Shown: positions 50,044-58,711, counted from the stretch's first letter. The stretch: 64,000 nt of DNA from a bacterium (GCA_028716845.1 JAQUPF010000012.1:1-64000), one strand, 5' to 3'. Translations and numbers: made by a program. The notes: generated by a model from the letters alone, not told the origin.

Positions 50044-50601
50044 TCATCCCTCCTCACCCCCGTCCGGGCGGAGGGTGAGGAGGATCTCCCGCGCCCTCTT
50101 GAGCCTCGTACGAACCGTGTTGATGTTGACGCCGAGCGTCTCGGCGATCTCCGCGTACCGCATCCCCTCGATCTCCCGGAGGACGATGCAGGCCCGCTGG
50201 TCCGGATTGAGCGCCCCGAGCAGCGCCTCCAGGCGCCGCCGGTCGTCCTCCCGTTCAGCGCCCGCCGCCGCGCCGCCGCGTTCGACCCCGTATGAGGCGT
50301 CGTCGTCGTATTCGACCTGCCGCGCGCGCCGGCGCGACGTCTTCCGCAGGGTGCCCAGCGCGCGGTTCACGGCGACCCTGTACAGCCAGGTCTTGAACGA
50401 GGAGCGGAAGCGGAAACGGCGGAGCTTCCGGTGCACCGTGAGGAAGACGTCCTGGGCGACCTCCTCGGCGTCGGCGCCGTTCCCGGTGATCCCGACGGCG
50501 ATGGTGTAGACATAGTCGGCGGAGGCCCTGTATATCCGCTCGAAGGCGGCCGCATCGCCCCGCGCCGCCTTCCTGACGACCTCGTCCGGGATCTCCTGCA
50601 T
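50044..50601 (-). CDS. ECF RNA polymerase sigma factor (sigma-70 family)
   Basis: 185 residues. Region 2 (VVRKAARGDAAAFERIYRAS, ADAEEVAQDVFLTVHRKL, FKTWLYRVAVNRAL) and region 4 (LLGALNPDQRACIVLREIEG, MRYAEIAETLGVNINTVRTR, LKRAREIL) are complete, joined by a charged linker. It should direct transcription of an envelope-stress set that probably includes the downstream anti-sigma and Spy-like genes and possibly the efflux block. The anti-sigma gene is about 480 nt further, separated by remnants of a duplicated module. Confidence 0.92.
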   Translation of the reverse strand: MQEIPDEVVRKAARGDAAAFERIYRASADYVYTIAVGITGNGADAEEVAQDVFLTVHRKLRRFRFRSSFKTWLYRVAVNRALGTLRKTSRRRARQVEYDDDASYGVERGGAAAGAEREDDRRRLEALLGALNPDQRACIVLREIEGMRYAEIAETLGVNINTVRTRLKRAREILLTLRPDGGEEG

Positions 50602-50756
50602 TCCCTGCGTACCCCTTTCGACGGCGGCGGGCCGGGGAGAGTTCCCCGCCGCCCCCCGCCCGCGGCCGGAGCGGAGAGGACGGCCGCACGCGGGCCTGCG
50701 CCCCCGTGCGGCCGGCGATCAAGCCCGTGCCGCGGCCCCCCCGCGGGCCCCGCCCG

Positions 50757-51335
50757 TCAGTAGTTCTCCGCGAGCAGCTCGTAGAAGGAGCGCGGGTGCG
50801 CGCAGGCGGGACAAGCCGGGGGCGGCTCCGTCCCCTCGACCACGTAGCCGCAGTTGATGCAGTGCCACTTGACCGGCGTCTTCCTGCGGAAGACCTCCCC
50901 CGCGACGATGTTGCCGATGAGCTTCCGGTAGCGGGCCTCGTGGAAGCGCTCGACCTTGGCGACCTGCTCGAACGACTGCGCGACCTGCGGGAACCCCTCG
51001 TCCCGGGCGATCGTGCAGAAGTCGGCGTAGAGCGTCGTCCATTCCAGGTTCTCGCCGGCGGCCGCGGCCTCGAGGTTGCTCTTCGTGTCCCCGATCCGGC
51101 CGGCGGGGTAGGCGGCCGTGATCTCCACGTCGCCCCCCTCGAGGTGCTTGAAGAAGACCTTCGCGTGCTCCTTCTCGTTCTCCGCCGTCTCGAGGAAGAG
51201 CCGGGCGATCTGCTCGTACCCCTCCTTCTTCGCCGCGCTCGCGAAATAGGTGTACCTGTTCCGCGCCTGCGACTCGCCGGCGAACGCAGCCAGCAGGTTC
51301 TTCTCCGTCCGGGTCCCCTTGAGCGACTTCGACAT
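50757..51335 (-). CDS. Rubrerythrin
   Basis: 192 residues from ATG 51335 with an acggaggtg Shine-Dalgarno. The di-iron four-helix domain has FAGESQARNRYTYF (first EX2-3R ligand helix), ETAENEKEHAKVFFKHLEG (ExxH) and the matching FEQVAKVERFHEARYRKLI in the second half. The C-terminal rubredoxin-like FeCys4 domain has WHCINCGYVVEG and CPACAHPRSFYE. It reduces hydrogen peroxide in anaerobic bacteria. A good promoter lies upstream, with an 8-bp GC hairpin (51356-51374) in the leader. Confidence 0.95.
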   Translation of the reverse strand: MSKSLKGTRTEKNLLAAFAGESQARNRYTYFASAAKKEGYEQIARLFLETAENEKEHAKVFFKHLEGGDVEITAAYPAGRIGDTKSNLEAAAAGENLEWTTLYADFCTIARDEGFPQVAQSFEQVAKVERFHEARYRKLIGNIVAGEVFRRKTPVKWHCINCGYVVEGTEPPPACPACAHPRSFYELLAENY

Positions 51336-51398
51336 CACGCACCTCCGTTGCGGTTCCCCGGCGTCGCGCCGGGGGCCAGTCAGTAAACAATTCCTATT

Positions 51399-51428
51399 AT
51401 TATATCTATCCTTCGCCTGGGAGCGCAA
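51399..51428 (-). promoter_or_regulatory. Sigma70 promoter of the rubrerythrin gene
   Basis: On the minus strand TTGCGC (51428-51423), 18 nt, then a perfect TATAAT (51404-51399), leading to a start of about 51392 and a leader of about 57 nt. Confidence 0.6.
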
Positions 51429-51513
51429 GGGCGAATCGGTACACCCCCTATGATAGGCGCGAAACCGGCGCGCGCAAGGGAAAATCCCCACGGAGAGCGA
51501 ACGACAAGGGGAA

Positions 51514-51562
51514 TAATGTGATCCGTGAAAGACCCGTGGAAATCCGCGGTGAATCGGTCCCC
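51514..51562. repeat. Short GCGGAT/ATCCGTG repeat tract
   Basis: ataatgtgatccgtgaaaga, cccgtggaaatccgcggtga belong to the degenerate family seen at 40178, 54633 and 58712. It separates the rubrerythrin unit from the UvsE operon end. Confidence 0.5.
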
Positions 51563-51579
51563 CGTTCCCGCCGCGGGGA

Positions 51580-51783
51580 CTAGAGGACGAGCGCGAGGAA
51601 CGAGAGGATGATGAGGCCCGCGATGACGAGGAACAGGATCCCCCGCCAGCCGTAGCGGAGGCCGGAGAAGACGCCGAGGCGGTGGGGGAGGGTGGCGCCG
51701 CAGAAGATGCAGGAGAGGTTCTCGGCGGGGGTCTCTTCGCCGCAGCGCGGGCAGCGGATGGATCCCTCCATGGTGCTCCTCAT
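51580..51783 (-). CDS. Small zinc-ribbon membrane protein
   Basis: 67 residues from ATG 51783, which overlaps the UvsE stop by 4 nt (an ATG at 51771 is also possible). An N-terminal zinc ribbon (RCPRCGEETPAENLSCIFCG) is followed by one membrane helix (GILFLVIAGLIILSFLALVL). The family is not recognised. It is the last gene of the CDF/DUF523/UvsE operon. It could regulate or tether something at the membrane, but nothing direct is known. Confidence 0.7.
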   Translation of the reverse strand: MRSTMEGSIRCPRCGEETPAENLSCIFCGATLPHRLGVFSGLRYGWRGILFLVIAGLIILSFLALVL

Positions 51784-52685
51784 GCGCCCGCGGCGGCGGC
51801 GAGCCGCCGGTCGTCGCGTGCGAGGCGGAGGGCGCGCAGGGCGCTCCGCTCCTTGTCCTTGATCTCGAGCATCAGGTCGAAATCGTGCGGCCGCGACTCC
51901 CGGAGGAACGCGTTGAAGTCGCGTTCGCAGAGCGATCGGGCGTGCGCGCCGCGCCGCGCCCCCTTCTCCTGGCAGGAGTAGTCCACGATGGGGAGGCCGT
52001 CGCGCCGCCGCCAGGTCCGGGCGACGAGGGGAAGGAGATCCCGGAGCGCCTCCCCCCGGTTCAGGAGGCGGTGGTGGAAGACGTCGAGGACGACGGGGAC
52101 GCCGGCGGCCCGGCTGATGGCGAGGCAGTCCGCCGCCGGGTAGCAGCCCTCGTCGTTCTCGATCGCGAGCCGCCGCCGGACGCGCCCGTCGAGCGCGGCG
52201 TGCCGCCGGAGGAAGCGGGCGATGCTCCCGGGGCGGTCGCCGTACACCCCCCCGACGTGGATCTGGATCTTCGCGGAGTCGTCCAGGCCCATCGCGTCGA
52301 GGAGGTCGGCGTGGTAGCGGAGTTCCCGCGCGCTCCGCAGGAACACGCCGCGGTCGGGCGAGTTGATGAGGGTGAACCGGTCGGGGTGCATCGACACCCG
52401 CATCCCCCGCGCCGAGATGAACGCACCGATCCCGGCGAGGTCGTCCCTGAAGCGCCGCCGCCACGGGAGACGGCAGACGGGGTGCGAGGCGAACGGGACC
52501 AGGTCCGAGCTGATCCTGAAGAAGCGGACCCCCCGGGCGTCGTTCTCGATGAGGGTGGCAAGGAGGCAGTCGAGGTTCAGTCGGACCGTCTCCGCGAGCC
52601 GCGCGGCCGAGTACGAGCGCAGGCGGAACGTCCGCGCGCTCGTGCAGCCGATCGACAGGTTGACGCACGGGTAGCCGATCCTCAT
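51780..52685 (-). CDS. uvsE: UV damage endonuclease UvsE
   Basis: 301 residues from ATG 52685, overlapping the DUF523 stop by 4 nt. UvsE/UVDE TIM-barrel motifs are clear: IGYPCVNLSIG start, FFRISSDLVPFASHP, MRVSMHPDRFTLINSP, QIHVGGVYGDR, LAIENDEGCYP, VVLDVFHHRLLN and LMLEIKDKERSALR, which together supply the His, Glu and Asp metal ligands. It nicks DNA 5' to UV photoproducts and starts an alternative excision repair; the enzyme family uses Mn2+. Coupled to a DUF523/DUF1722 gene and a cation exporter gene. Confidence 0.93.
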   Translation of the reverse strand: MRIGYPCVNLSIGCTSARTFRLRSYSAARLAETVRLNLDCLLATLIENDARGVRFFRISSDLVPFASHPVCRLPWRRRFRDDLAGIGAFISARGMRVSMHPDRFTLINSPDRGVFLRSARELRYHADLLDAMGLDDSAKIQIHVGGVYGDRPGSIARFLRRHAALDGRVRRRLAIENDEGCYPAADCLAISRAAGVPVVLDVFHHRLLNRGEALRDLLPLVARTWRRRDGLPIVDYSCQEKGARRGAHARSLCERDFNAFLRESRPHDFDLMLEIKDKERSALRALRLARDDRRLAAAAGA

Positions 52686-53662
52686 CGCCACAGCTCCCGC
52701 CCCTTCCCGGAATCGCTCACCTCGACGAGCTCCTCGGGGAAGGGGGCGAAGAAGAGCTGGCCCGCGAGGTAGGGTTCCTCGAACCGCACGATGAGCGAGC
52801 GCACGACGGCGACGGGGGCGCTCAGCGGGACCCGCCCGGCCCGGTAGCGCCTGAGGGCGTCGAGGAGGAACGCCTTCTCGCGGCCCGAGATTCCCCGCGA
52901 GACGTGCCCGAGGGCGTGCATGAGGACGTTGACGCACGCGCCCGGCTTCGGGGGGAGCCGGAGCGCCCGCCGGAGGCCCCGCTCGTACTCCGCGAGCGCC
53001 TCGGCGGCCCTCCGCCTCGGCCGGTTCGCGACGAGGGCGCCGAGCGCCCGCAGCTCCCCCTCGCTGTGCGCCATGAGGAGGAACTTGCAGGCGGTGTGGA
53101 AGGCGACGAGCGCCCCCATCGATCCCGACCGCCTCACCTCGCGGAAGCGGGCGAGGGTGAAGAGGCGCGTGAAGAAATGCTCGCGGATGCCGTAGTTGTT
53201 GAGGCGCCCCTCGTCCTCGACCGGCGTGTCCGGGAAGCGCCCGATGACCGCGGCGCCGAAGAAGCCGGCGCCGCGCGCGTGGAGCGGCCCGGTCTTCCCG
53301 AGGCCGGGGTAGACCTTCACGTTCTTCATGCCGCAGGAGGGCGACCGCTCCTTCAGGATGAAGCCGTCGACCTCGCCGAGGCCGTCGAGGAAGGCGTCGG
53401 CGAACGACCGCATCCTGTCCGTGAGATCGGCGCCCGTTTCGTCCTGGAGCAGCCGCAGGCCTCCCCGGTCCCGCACGACCCGCACGGGCGGACGGGGGAC
53501 GCCGAGACCGATCTCCACCTCCGGGCAGACCGTCGTGAAATCGGCGAGCGGCCGCAGGATCTTGACGGCCCCGCTCGAGATGCGGAGGCCGTTCCAGCGG
53601 CAGCTCTCGAACTCGATGCACCTGCTGCTGACGATGTTCGGTTCCGGGAATCCGTTCATCAT
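52682..53662 (-). CDS. DUF523 and DUF1722 domain protein (YbgA-like C-terminus)
   Basis: 326 residues, start overlapping the CDF stop by 4 nt. The N-terminal DUF523 domain (about 1-150) carries VSSRCIEFESCRWNG, VCPEVEIGLGVPRPPV and LKERSPSCGMKNV, with conserved Cys. The C-terminal DUF1722 (about 190-315) has FHTACKFLLMAHSEGELRAL and LMHALGHVSRGISGREKAFL. DUF1722 is the YbgA family, often encoded beside photolyase; here it sits with UvsE, again a UV-repair context. The biochemical function is unproven; an Fe-S or thiolation-related role is only a guess. Confidence 0.88.
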   Translation of the reverse strand: MMNGFPEPNIVSSRCIEFESCRWNGLRISSGAVKILRPLADFTTVCPEVEIGLGVPRPPVRVVRDRGGLRLLQDETGADLTDRMRSFADAFLDGLGEVDGFILKERSPSCGMKNVKVYPGLGKTGPLHARGAGFFGAAVIGRFPDTPVEDEGRLNNYGIREHFFTRLFTLARFREVRRSGSMGALVAFHTACKFLLMAHSEGELRALGALVANRPRRRAAEALAEYERGLRRALRLPPKPGACVNVLMHALGHVSRGISGREKAFLLDALRRYRAGRVPLSAPVAVVRSLIVRFEEPYLAGQLFFAPFPEELVEVSDSGKGRELWR

Positions 53663-54522
53663 CGCTCCCCCGCCGGCTCGACGTGGACCGTGGCCGTCGC
53701 CCCGAGCCGCCCCCCGACGGCGCGCTCGATCGCCGCGGCCGTCTCGTGCGCCTCCGCCACGTTCATCCCGGCGGGCACGCGGACATGGAGCGTCATCTCC
53801 ACGTGGTCGCCGTACCGGTGCACGTGCAGGTGGTGGACGTCGCCCGCCGCGGGCGCGGCCTCCCGCACGACCTCGCGGACCCGCCGCTCGAGGGCATCGT
53901 CATGCGCCTCGCCCATCGAGCGGGATGCGGCGCTCCTGACGATGCCGACGGCGGTGTGGAAGAGGAGCAGGGAGACGCCGATGCCGAGGACGCCGTCGAT
54001 CCACCAGAAGGGGCGGCTCGCCAGCGCGCCGGCGACGATCAGGGCGGAGGCGATCGCGTCGCTCCGGTGGTGCCAGCCGTCAGCGACGAGGGAGGGGGCG
54101 TCGGTCGCCAGGCCGGCGCGGATGGAGAAGCGGGCGAGGGCCTCCTTGAGGATCGCGGAGGCCAGGAAGACGGCGACCGCCGCGCCCCCGAACGCCGCGG
54201 CCTCGCTCCGCGCCAGGCGCAGGACGGATTCCCTCAGAAACGCGGCGCCGGCGACGAGGAGGAGCGTCCCGATGACGACGGCGCCGACGGTCTCGGCCCG
54301 ACCGTGGCCGAACGGGTGCCGCCGATCGGCGGGCCTCGACGCGATCCAGAAGCCGGCGAGGACGACGACCGAGGTGAAGGAATCCGAGAGCGTATGCCAG
54401 GCGTCGGCGGTCATCGCCACGGAGCGGGCCCGCAGGCCGACGGAATACTTGACGGCGAAGAGGAGCGTGTTGAGGACGATCGAGACGACGCCTTCGGTGA
54501 TGCCGATCGTGGTCTTTTTCAA
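53659..54522 (-). CDS. Cation diffusion facilitator family transporter
   Basis: About 287 residues from a likely TTG at 54522; no ATG lies at a sensible place and the ORF to 54633 looks non-coding. Six helices with the metal-site motifs AMTADAWHTLSDSFTSVV (helix 2; HXXXD) and SLVADGWHHRSDAIASALI (helix 5; HXXXD), and a C-terminal cytoplasmic domain with VHHLHVHRYGDHVEMTLHVR. It exports divalent metals such as Zn, Fe or Mn in exchange for protons. It leads the operon with DUF523/DUF1722, UvsE and a zinc ribbon. The start codon is uncertain. Confidence 0.85.
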   Translation of the reverse strand: MKKTTIGITEGVVSIVLNTLLFAVKYSVGLRARSVAMTADAWHTLSDSFTSVVVLAGFWIASRPADRRHPFGHGRAETVGAVVIGTLLLVAGAAFLRESVLRLARSEAAAFGGAAVAVFLASAILKEALARFSIRAGLATDAPSLVADGWHHRSDAIASALIVAGALASRPFWWIDGVLGIGVSLLLFHTAVGIVRSAASRSMGEAHDDALERRVREVVREAAPAAGDVHHLHVHRYGDHVEMTLHVRVPAGMNVAEAHETAAAIERAVGGRLGATATVHVEPAGER

Positions 54523-54632
54523 CGGCCGGGCGTCCCCACGGGGAGAGTGTACATCATGCGGGCGGCGCCCCGCCACCGATTCCGCCCCGGATGGGAAGGA
54601 ATGTACCCCGCGCCACGGAGATCCCTGGATCA

Positions 54633-54715
54633 TTGACGGATATTCACGGATCCTTCAATGGGTATCATCCGTGATGATCCGTAAGAATCCGTGTGAATCC
54701 GTGGTGAATCGGCGC
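54633..54715. repeat. GCGGAT/ATCCGTG repeat tract
   Basis: cattgacggatattcacggatcc ... ccgtgatgatccgtaagaatccgtgtgaatccgtgg shows five or more degenerate ATCCGTG units in alternating orientation between the divergent CDF and sensor genes. Confidence 0.6.
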
Positions 54716-54828
54716 ATTGCATCTCTTCAGGTGAGGGTCGTCGGCCTCGCCCTCCGGGCCGAATTGTGCTATATATGGCGCGCCGGGCGCCCGGACAGGG
54801 CCGATGCCTGCGCGGGGGGAGGGGTGCC

Positions 54829-56157
54829 ATGAGGATGATCCTGATCATTGCGGCGGCGCTGTGCGCGGGGGCACCCGCCGCCGGCGAGGACGGGGATCCT
54901 GCGGGGGCGGTCGTCTTCACCGGCAACGCCCACTGGCCGCCGTACCAGTTCATCAACGACGAGGGGAAGCCGGACGGCTTCTCGGTGGACCTCGCGCGGG
55001 CGCTCTTCCGCCAGATGGAGGTCGCGGGCGAGATCCGGCTCCTCCCCGGCTGGGCCGAGGCGCAGGACGAGGTCGGCGCGGGGCGCGCGGCCGCGGTCGT
55101 CGGTTTCGAGGCGACGCCGTGGCGAGAGGATGCATTCGACTTCTCCAGGCCGATCGCCACGATCCGCTGCGTCATCGCGGTCGGCACCGCCGAGCGGGGG
55201 ATCCACTCCCTCCCGGATCTGTACGGCACCTCGGTCGCCGCGGTGAGCGATTCCCCCGCCTATGCCGCCTACGCGGAGGATCCGCGCCTGAACGTCGTCC
55301 CGGTCCGCGGGGAGCTCGAGGGGCTCCGCCGGCTCGTCGCGAACGAGGTGAAGGGGTTCATCGGCGACGAGCTCTCCATCCGGTACGCCGTCGAGCGGAA
55401 CAGGATCGAGGGCGTCAGGATCGTCGGCAGGCCGCTCTGGGAGATGGATTACGTCATCGGCGCGCGGGCGGGCGCGGCGGAGTTCCTCGGGCGGGTCAAC
55501 GACGGCCTCGCGGCGATCGAGCGGCGGGGGGAGATCGACGCGCTGATGACGAAGTGGTTCGGCGCGGAGATACGGGTCGAGGTCCTCCCGCCGTGGGTGA
55601 AATGGGCCGCCGGGGTGGGGATCGCCTTCATCGCCCTCGTCGGGACCGCCTTCATCATCATGCTCGTGTTCAACGAGCGGCTGCAGGCGGAGGTGAAGGG
55701 GAGGACGCTCGCCCTCGAGCAGGCGAACGAGGAGCTCCGCGCCTCGGCCTCCCGATACCGGTCCCTCGTCGAGCAGATCCCCGCCGTCACTTATATCGCC
55801 GCCGCCGACGAGGCGAGCACGACGCTCTACGTGAGCCCGCAGATCGAGGCGCTCATCGGCTTCACCCGGGAGGAGTATCAGGCCGATCCGGACATTTGGA
55901 GGAAGCGGCTCCACCCGGCCGACGCGGAGCGCGTGCTCAGGGAGGTGGCGGCGAGCCGCGCCGGCGGACGGCCCTTCGCGTCGGAGTACCGCATGATCGC
56001 CCGGGACGGGTCGATCGTGCGGGTGCGCGACGAGGCGAGATTCCTGCGCGGTCCCGACGGGAGGCCCGTCTGCCTCCAGGGCGTGATGCACACTATCTCG
56101 GAGCGGCGGGAGGCGGACGGGCCGCCGCCGGCCGTTGAAGCGGACGGGGGGCGATGA
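54829..56157 (+). CDS. Sensor protein: periplasmic SBP_bac_3 domain, membrane helix, PAS domain (no kinase)
   Basis: 442 residues from ATG 54829. Signal peptide (MILIIAAALCAGAPAAG), then a solute-binding-like domain (about 25-255; FTGNAHWPPYQFINDEGKPD, DGFSVDLARALF, DFSRPIATIRCVIAVG, IDALMTKWFG). One membrane helix (WAAGVGIAFIALVGTAFIII), a short coiled coil and a PAS fold (about 320-430; LVEQIPAVTYIAAADEASTT) follow. The protein ends without HisKA or HATPase domains. The stop overlaps the next gene, a PAS-kinase, by 4 nt, so the two seem to be a split sensor kinase of the hybrid BvgS/EvgS-like input type. Confidence 0.85.
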   Translation: MRMILIIAAALCAGAPAAGEDGDPAGAVVFTGNAHWPPYQFINDEGKPDGFSVDLARALFRQMEVAGEIRLLPGWAEAQDEVGAGRAAAVVGFEATPWREDAFDFSRPIATIRCVIAVGTAERGIHSLPDLYGTSVAAVSDSPAYAAYAEDPRLNVVPVRGELEGLRRLVANEVKGFIGDELSIRYAVERNRIEGVRIVGRPLWEMDYVIGARAGAAEFLGRVNDGLAAIERRGEIDALMTKWFGAEIRVEVLPPWVKWAAGVGIAFIALVGTAFIIMLVFNERLQAEVKGRTLALEQANEELRASASRYRSLVEQIPAVTYIAAADEASTTLYVSPQIEALIGFTREEYQADPDIWRKRLHPADAERVLREVAASRAGGRPFASEYRMIARDGSIVRVRDEARFLRGPDGRPVCLQGVMHTISERREADGPPPAVEADGGR

Positions 56158-58070
56158 GCCGGGCGGGCGGGGCGCGGAAACCGGCCGGGCGGTCGGCGCC
56201 GGCGCGCGGCGGGCCGGACGCGCTGCTGCGGGAGGCCGTCAACAGGAGCCCCGCGGTCTTCGCGCGATGGCGGGCGGGTGATGAATGGCGGATCGAGTTC
56301 GTCTCGGAGAACGTGGCGCAGTTCGGCTGCTCGGCGGCGGAACTCGTCTCGGGGCGCGTCGCCTGGCGCGACCTGACCCACCCGGAGGATGTTCCCCGCC
56401 TGCGGGACGAGCTCGGCCGCCGGCTCGACGCCGGCGACCGGAGCTTCATCCAGGAATACCGCGTCGTCACGAAGACGGGCGAGGTGCGCTGGGTCGAGGA
56501 CCGGACGACCGCCCTCGGGCCGCCCGGCGGCGCCGTCTCGCGCTACGAGAGCGTCATCCTGGACGTCACCGCCGGGAAGCGGGCGGAGGAGAATCTCCTC
56601 CTGTTCCGCGACCTTCTGGACCGGTCGAACGAGATGCTCTCCGTCATCGACATGGCGACCGGACGCTTCATCTACGTCAGCGAGGCGGCCTGCAGGGCCA
56701 CCGGCTTCTCGAGGGAGGAGTTCCTCGGGATGGGGGTCGCCGACATCGACCCGACGATCACCGGGCCCTGGCGCCCCGACCGGGAGCGCGAGGCCCGGCG
56801 GGGGAGGGGGGTTCTCGTCCGCGAGGGGCTCCTCCGGAGAAGGGACGGCGCCCCGATCCCCGTGGAGGTCCGGTCGTCGATCGTCCGCCTCCCGGACGGG
56901 GACTACATGGTGGCGACGGCGTGCGATGTCTCGGTCCGCAGGCGGATGACGGACGACCTGCGGCGCGAGAAGGACGCCCTGCGCACCTACCTCGCCGTCG
57001 CGCCGGTGATCTTCGTCGTCATCAACCCCGAGGGGGAGGTCGTCCTCGTCAACAGGAAGGGGTGCGAGCTCCTGGGACGGACGGAGGGGGAGATCGTCGG
57101 CAGGAACTGGTTCGAGCATTTCATCCCGTCCGGGGAGAGGGAGGAGGTGCGGCGGGTCTTCGACATGGTGATCCGCGGCGACATCCCCTTCCTCGAGCGG
57201 CACGAGAACGCCGTCATCGCCGCGGGCGGTCGGGAGCGGCTCATCGAGTGGCACAACACGGTGCTGCGGGACGGCACGGGGCGGATCGTCGGCTCGCTGA
57301 GCGCCGGCCTCGACGTCACGGAGCAGCGACGCCTGGAGGAGCGGCTCCGCCAGGCGCAGAAGATGGAGGCGATCGGCACCCTCGCGGGCGGCGTGGCCCA
57401 CGATTTCAACAACATCCTCGCGAGCATTATCGGCTACGCGACCATCCTCAAGAAGGGCCTCGCCGGGCAGGCCCGCGCCATCGAGGACCTCGGCCGCATC
57501 GAGGCGCTGTCGTGGAGGGCATCCGGCCTCATCAAGGCGCTCCTCGCCTTCGCGCGGGGGGGGCAGTGCGTCCCAGAGCCGGTCGACGGCAACGCCCTCG
57601 TCGGCGAGGTCGCCGCCCTCGTGGGGGAGGGCGCGGGGCCGCGGATCACCGTGCGGACGGATCTCGAGCCGGGCCTCCCTCCGGTGCGCTGCGACCGGAA
57701 CGGCATCCGGCAGGTCCTCCTCAACCTGTGCAGCAACGCCTGCGAGGCGATGCCCGGCGGGGGGACGCTCGCCGTGCGGACGGCGGTCGTCCGCACGGAC
57801 GACGGCTTCTTCGGGGCGCATCCCGACATGCGCCGGGGGTCGTACGTCGCGGTGAGCGTCTCCGACACGGGGAGGGGGATACGGCCGGAGCACCGCGACC
57901 GGATCCTGGACCCGTATTTCACCACGAAGGACGACAGGACGGGGGCGGGGCTCGGCCTCTCCGTCTCGTTCGGCATCGTGGAGCAGAACGGCGGCTGCAT
58001 CGAGTTCGAGAGCGGGGAGGAGGGGGAGAGCCGCTTCACGGTCTTCCTCCCCGCCGCGGAGACCGCATGA
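56154..58070 (+). CDS. Soluble PAS-domain sensor histidine kinase
   Basis: 638 residues. Three PAS-like domains (about 25-145, 150-265, 275-395), e.g. FVSENVAQFGCSAAELVSGR, FIYVSEAACRATGFSREEFL, VNRKGCELLGRTEGEIVGRN, then the H-box MEAIGTLAGGVAHDFNNILA (about 405-424), N-box LLNLCSNACEAMPGGG, G1 SDTGRGI, F-box YFTTKDDRTGAGLGLSVSF. There is no membrane segment, signal or receiver domain. It should autophosphorylate on the H-box His, driven by the PAS input and possibly by the upstream membrane sensor with which it is coupled. No response regulator gene is nearby. Confidence 0.92.
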   Translation: MSRAGGARKPAGRSAPARGGPDALLREAVNRSPAVFARWRAGDEWRIEFVSENVAQFGCSAAELVSGRVAWRDLTHPEDVPRLRDELGRRLDAGDRSFIQEYRVVTKTGEVRWVEDRTTALGPPGGAVSRYESVILDVTAGKRAEENLLLFRDLLDRSNEMLSVIDMATGRFIYVSEAACRATGFSREEFLGMGVADIDPTITGPWRPDREREARRGRGVLVREGLLRRRDGAPIPVEVRSSIVRLPDGDYMVATACDVSVRRRMTDDLRREKDALRTYLAVAPVIFVVINPEGEVVLVNRKGCELLGRTEGEIVGRNWFEHFIPSGEREEVRRVFDMVIRGDIPFLERHENAVIAAGGRERLIEWHNTVLRDGTGRIVGSLSAGLDVTEQRRLEERLRQAQKMEAIGTLAGGVAHDFNNILASIIGYATILKKGLAGQARAIEDLGRIEALSWRASGLIKALLAFARGGQCVPEPVDGNALVGEVAALVGEGAGPRITVRTDLEPGLPPVRCDRNGIRQVLLNLCSNACEAMPGGGTLAVRTAVVRTDDGFFGAHPDMRRGSYVAVSVSDTGRGIRPEHRDRILDPYFTTKDDRTGAGLGLSVSFGIVEQNGGCIEFESGEEGESRFTVFLPAAETA

Positions 58071-58119
58071 GGCGGTTCGACCGGGGCGCCGCGCCGGGGA
58101 ACGGGAGCGTCTTCCGACG

Positions 58120-58686
58120 GTGAGCCCGTTGATCCTGGCCGGCCTTGCGACGGCGCTCGCAATGGACGTGTTCGCCGTCTCGATCGCCATCGCGCTCTCG
58201 CTCGGAGAGCCGTCGAGGCGGCGGACGCTCCGCATCGCCCTCCACTTCGGCCTCTTCCAGTTCTTCATGCCGATCGCGGGCTGGCTCGCCGGGAGGGGGC
58301 TCGCCGCCTCCATCGAGCGGATCGACCACTGGCTCGCGTTCGCGCTCCTCCTCATCGTCGGCGGCAGGATGCTGTACGATTCGGCGGTGATCGGCCGCGC
58401 GGACGGCGCCGCCCGCTGCGACCCGACGAGGGGGGGGACGCTCATCCTGCTGTCCCTCGCGACGAGCATCGACGCCTTCGCCGTCGGCCTGTCGCTCAGC
58501 TTCATCAGCGCGGCGATCGTATCTCCCGCCATCGTCATCGGCGCCGTCGCCTTCGCGCTGTCCGTCGCGGGGATGGAGCTCGCCCCCCGCGCGGGGAGGG
58601 TTGTCGGCAAGGAGGCGGAGATCGCCGGCGGCGTCATCCTGATCCTCATCGGCATCTGGATCCTCGTCAGCCACCTCGCCGGCTGA
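58120..58686 (+). CDS. mntP: MntP-like manganese efflux pump
   Basis: 188 residues from a GTG. Six helices in two repeats with the MntP motifs LATALAMDVFAVSIAIAL and LATSIDAFAVGLSLSFI (each with the conserved Asp in transmembrane segments 1 and 4), and LHFGLFQFFMPIAGWLAG. It is a putative Mn2+ exporter. The gap to the kinase is 49 nt. No yybP-ykoY riboswitch is recognised upstream. Confidence 0.85.
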   Translation: MSPLILAGLATALAMDVFAVSIAIALSLGEPSRRRTLRIALHFGLFQFFMPIAGWLAGRGLAASIERIDHWLAFALLLIVGGRMLYDSAVIGRADGAARCDPTRGGTLILLSLATSIDAFAVGLSLSFISAAIVSPAIVIGAVAFALSVAGMELAPRAGRVVGKEAEIAGGVILILIGIWILVSHLAG

Positions 58687-58711
58687 CCGCGCCGGAAAGG
58701 CAACGAACCGA

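Noticed and set aside
51357-51460. Further copy of the 110-bp palindrome upstream of rubrerythrin
   Set aside because: Only short AT-rich similarity (tatctatcc, ggcgaat); the diagnostic ends and central arms are absent, and the stretch is better explained as a promoter.
55878-58703. Minus-strand 941-codon open frame
   Set aside because: Opposite the sensor kinase and mntP genes, charged and repetitive, with no domain; antisense shadow.
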